Shown here one piece after another: positions 61,545 through 64,000 of a DNA stretch of 64,000 nucleotides. Both the position numbers and the translations under genes were made by a program. The notes beneath the pieces are model-generated. The model was not told the DNA's origin. It worked only from the letters and a program-made list of their open reading frames with translations, and did not search any database. The stretch covers positions 62,001 through 126,000 of the forward strand of contig OZ246985.1 of the NCBI GenBank assembly GCA_965232615.1. The letters run 5' to 3'. Within the stretch, counting starts at the first letter, position 1, and each line of letters begins with the position of its first letter. This DNA comes from UBA2779 sp965232615 (GTDB lineage Bacteria; Spirochaetota; Spirochaetia; DSM-2461).

Positions 61545-62188
61545 GGCACCTCTAAAAAACAGCTTCAGGAAATTGACGAAGAAATTAAGGCAACCTCTAA
61601 AAAACCGTTTTCGGAATTTGGCGTAGTGGCGGTGCGTTCCTCGGGCTACGCCCTGCGGTACACACCTGTTCAAGCTTAGCTTAAGCGTTTGGCGGTGCGT
61701 TCCTCGGGCTACGCCCTGCGGTACGCACCTGTTCAAGCATAGCTTAAGCGTTTGGCGGTGCGTTCCTCGGGCTACGCCCTGCGGTACGCACCTGTTCAAG
61801 CTTAGCTTAAGCGTTTGGCGGTGCGTTCCTCGGGCTACGCCCTGCGGTACGCACCTGTTCAAGCATAGCTTAAGCGTTTGGCGGTGCGTTCCTCGGGCTA
61901 CGCCCTGCGGTACGCACCTGTTCAAGCTTAGCTTAAGCGTTTGGCGGTGCGTTCCTCGGGCTACGCCCTGCGGTACGCACCTGTTCAAGCATAGCTTAAG
62001 CGTTTGGCGGTGCGTTCCTCGGGCTACGCCCTGCGGTACGCACCTGTTCAAGCATAGCTTAAGCGTTTGGCGGTGCGTTCCTCGGGCTACGCCCTGCGGT
62101 ACGCACCTGTTTACGTGAGCATTTTGACAACGCAGCAGTGAGGAAAAAGATCAAGCCAAAAACTAAATAAGGTAAGTTAGAGGTGCCC
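61545..62188. mobile_element. Composite palindromic element, copy 10 (array of eight core units, 63-bp period)
   Basis: 644 bases flanked by TTAT on both sides, a clean 4-bp target duplication. Begins GGCACCTCTAAAAAACAGC and, nested at about 61588, shows a second left end (GGCAACCTCTAAAAAACCG). Eight units GGCGGTGCGTTCC...GGTACGCACCTG repeat every 63 bases, nearly identical. The spacers between units 1 and 8 alternate AGCTTAGC and AGCATAGC except at the end, as if dimers had been copied. Ends TTACGTGAGCATTTTGACAA, arm, TAAGTTAGAGGTGCCC. The first unit differs (ACACACC). Confidence 0.92.
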
Positions 62189-62220
62189 TTATGTGTTTTT
62201 GACAACCATCTACGTTAAAT

Positions 62221-62256
62221 AGGGAATTCCAAAAGCCGGTGCTCCTGGAATTCCCT
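62221..62256. repeat. Perfect 11-bp inverted repeat
   Basis: AGGGAATTCCA and TGGAATTCCCT, loop of 14 bases. It lies between the composite element and the surface-protein terminator and may be a second terminator hairpin. Confidence 0.7.
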
Positions 62257-62274
62257 CTTAATTCTAAAAATCGC

Positions 62275-62306
62275 GCTTTAGCGGCAACCTGCGCTGCCGC
62301 TAAAGC
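62275..62306 (-). terminator. Terminator of the surface-protein gene
   Basis: Perfect 12-bp stem GCTTTAGCGGCA/TGCCGCTAAAGC, loop of 8, followed on the minus strand by GCGATTTTTAG. It begins 22 bases after the gene's stop codon. Confidence 0.8.
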
Positions 62307-62327
62307 AATTGTTAAATAGATAAATAG

Positions 62328-64000
62328 TTAAAAAGCCCTCACCGCACGGACATGCTTGCCGCTGCCCTTGGTGTCGCCGCTCTGGTAGCCATTGGTGAAG
62401 CCCTGTTCCCACGCGACAGTTGGCACTGCCTCCGACGAGGACCAGTAGATATTAGACGCGACACCAACTGTATTCTTCTGCTTATACAACTCATTCAATT
62501 CATCTTTGGATGGCAAAAACCAGTCATCCTTCCCTCCAGATGAATAGTCAGCACATGCCTTTGCCGCATAGTCTTCTGTGAAACCGGCACCATCCAAGGC
62601 TTCAACGATAGCCGCTGTGTTGGATTTTCCGGTTCCTATGGCTGTACCTGTTGTCACACTTGTCGCAGTATCACCCCATTTATAAGTAACAGAAAGATCA
62701 CTGGGGGCCGCCTCCAGATAGCGCCAGCCGTCGGTAACATAGTTAGCATTTTCATAGAAGATTTTCCCTCCGGCAGGGCCGGTGTCGCCAATGTTGTACG
62801 AAACAGTAGCAACAGTGATGTCTATAGCCTGAGTGGGAGTTCCCGTATAGTTGCCGTCTGCGGTAAAGGTTATCGTGTACGTAGTTTGAACACGTTCAGT
62901 ATCGGGATTTCCAGACAATGTTCCGGTTGGTGTCAAGTTCAGTCCCCCAGGCAAGGCGGGTGATATACTGTATGCACCGGTTGCCCCGCCAGGTGTGGTG
63001 CTACCGGTTTGGTCGGTGATCGCGGTGCCAACTGTGGCGGATATATCGCTGTAGCCGCTTAAAGCTGTCACTACCACCGGGGATACCGTAACGGGAACCG
63101 TCAGTGTTGCGGTTGTGCCTACAATATAGTTACCATCACCCTTGGCGGCGGTGGCGGTTACAACGTAATCTCCCGAGTGCTTCACTTCTACGGCGGTACC
63201 TACGGTGATGACACCATCGGTATTAATGCTAATGCCGTTACCACTAAGAGTGGTACCGTCTTCTGTTGGTGTACCCGTTGTTGCCGCCGCTATGCTGTAG
63301 GTGGGGCTAGCTGGTGTGTCTGGTCCGCCGGCCCAGGAGGGGTTCGAAGTAATGGCGGCGGATCCATAGACTTTTTCCAATGCACCTGCATAGGACAGGG
63401 TTGCGGTGGAAAGGTCGGACTTGGTCGTTGCCGATTTCTCATTGGATGCCGTGCTCTTGCCGTGGATGTTGCTTGCGGTCATGGTAAAGCTGTAGGCCGT
63501 GCCGGAAGCAAGGCCGGTGATAGTCTCAGTCGTCGCCGATGCGCTGACAGACCGTGTCGCTCCCGAGGTGGGAGCCGGATTTATTGTAATCTCAAGTGCG
63601 GTGAGCGCCTCTGGCGTGGTTCCACTGTAGCCTGTCTCTGTTGGTAAGGTCCATGCAAGGTCAATGCCGCCGGCATCGGTGGGGGTGGCGGATGTTATGC
63701 GTGGTTTATCCGGTTTGGCATTCACCGTCAGGGTGAATGTCGCCTCAGCAGAGTTTACATAACGCGTTGAGCCACTTACAGCCGCGGCTTTTACAGTATA
63801 AGTACCTCCATCCCATTGCAGAGCAAAGGCTTCTATAGTGACAATACCCGTGTCAAAATCAATGTGAACATGAGCATTTTCCGATAGATGCGGACGGGCG
63901 CTGAAAGAATAGGTAACTTCGCTATCAGGTACAACCCAAGTGGGAGTTATCTCCGTTTTGGGAGTTGAAGCAGGTACATACGTATGGGTGTGCGTTTCAG
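62328..64000 (-). CDS. Large secreted/surface protein with FN3-like, MBG-like and DUF1566 domains (5' end outside window)
   Basis: The frame is open from the right edge to the stop at 62328, at least 557 codons. Reading N to C: an Ig-like segment (VVPDSEVTYSFSARPHLSEN, YTVKAAAVSGSTRYVN), an FN3-like domain (KPDKPRITSATPTDAGGID, ITGLASGTAYSFTMTASNIH), an MBG-like repeat (TLSYAGALEKVYGSAAITS), and a putative Ig repeat (LPGGLNLTPTGTLSGNPDTE). The C-terminal DUF1566/Lcl domain has GPAGGKIFYENANYVTDGW, DWFLPSKDELNELYKQKN, YWSSSE and HVRAVRAF. Such proteins are surface-exposed in spirochaetes. No catalytic motif. Confidence 0.87.
   Translation of the reverse strand, partial: ETHTHTYVPASTPKTEITPTWVVPDSEVTYSFSARPHLSENAHVHIDFDTGIVTIEAFALQWDGGTYTVKAAAVSGSTRYVNSAEATFTLTVNAKPDKPRITSATPTDAGGIDLAWTLPTETGYSGTTPEALTALEITINPAPTSGATRSVSASATTETITGLASGTAYSFTMTASNIHGKSTASNEKSATTKSDLSTATLSYAGALEKVYGSAAITSNPSWAGGPDTPASPTYSIAAATTGTPTEDGTTLSGNGISINTDGVITVGTAVEVKHSGDYVVTATAAKGDGNYIVGTTATLTVPVTVSPVVVTALSGYSDISATVGTAITDQTGSTTPGGATGAYSISPALPGGLNLTPTGTLSGNPDTERVQTTYTITFTADGNYTGTPTQAIDITVATVSYNIGDTGPAGGKIFYENANYVTDGWRYLEAAPSDLSVTYKWGDTATSVTTGTAIGTGKSNTAAIVEALDGAGFTEDYAAKACADYSSGGKDDWFLPSKDELNELYKQKNTVGVASNIYWSSSEAVPTVAWEQGFTNGYQSGDTKGSGKHVRAVRAF

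Noticed and set aside
61419..62051. A 210-residue repeat protein on the minus strand (RCVPQGVARGTHRQ repeats)
   Set aside because: It is the 63-bp palindrome array read in a frame that happens to stay open because 63 is a multiple of three. It has no ribosome site, and the same unit is read as different peptides elsewhere (e.g. 46387-46807).
61627..62110. CRISPR array
   Set aside because: Repeats are regular, but the spacers are the same two short sequences over and over, units are palindromic, and the block lies inside terminal inverted repeats with a target duplication.
4247..62188. Composite elements as complete insertion sequences
   Set aside because: None contains a transposase gene; the longest is 644 bases of repeats. 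They can only move with help from elsewhere.

Overview
The window looks like a chromosomal segment of a free-living spirochaete (Spirochaetota). The best evidence is an operon for a protein I recognise as the spirochaete cytoplasmic filament protein CfpA, next to a PEP-utilising pyruvate,phosphate dikinase homologue, an order I recall from Treponema pallidum. Lipoprotein genes with spirochaete-style lipoboxes and two secreted chitinase-type enzymes fit an anaerobic, polymer-degrading life style. The source looks mosaic: AT-rich accessory islands alternate with GC-richer housekeeping and lipoprotein genes.

Left part (1-4.5 kb) is a defence zone. It holds the end of a C5-cytosine methyltransferase, an EcoRII-type endonuclease and a MutY/EndoIII-fold thymine-glycosylase-like gene, joined by 4-base overlaps. 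Next come two unknown genes between perfect 52-bp direct repeats. Then comes a broken type II CRISPR locus: the first ~170 codons of cas9 spliced to a stray serpin 3' end, and a divergent promoter-hairpin-terminator unit that looks like its tracrRNA. From 4.5 to 13 kb runs the conserved minus-strand group (LysM-like membrane protein, cfpA, unknown, PPDK-like).

From 13 to 24 kb there are IS remnants, a frameshifted FGE-fold lipoprotein-like gene, and an AT-rich island bounded by two decayed tyrosine-recombinase ends. The island carries a restriction-modification pair with a stop codon in the endonuclease, a methyltransferase, an HrgA-like protein and a small membrane protein. A caspase-like gene that has lost both ends and a DUF4384-type lipoprotein follow. 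From 24 to 32 kb lie an osmoprotectant ABC transporter, threonine aldolase, a nucleotidase and an unusual fusion of old yellow enzyme with a methyltransferase.

From 32 to 47 kb are a complete serpin lipoprotein, many truncated genes (AlbA_2 regulator, urocanase, four transposase types), a cysteine-peptidase-like pair, and a two-gene GH18/GH19 operon with InlB-type repeats. From 47 to 61.5 kb is mostly housekeeping: FxsA, WecG/TagA, Ctp, a ParA gene cut after ~50 codons, a dolichol-kinase-like protein, SIS and PIG-L sugar enzymes, ClpB, a HEAT-tailed MFS protein, HisC, PrsW, tRNA-fMet and tRNA-Ala. A surface protein with FN3-like and DUF1566 domains runs off the right edge.

The most striking feature is a family of non-coding composite elements, at least eleven copies. 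All share ends resembling GGGCACCTCTAAAAAAC and carry 0 to 8 copies of a 43-bp double palindrome. The stems of the palindrome change in a compensatory way between copies, and one copy sits inside another. These elements have cut or bordered many of the broken genes in the window.
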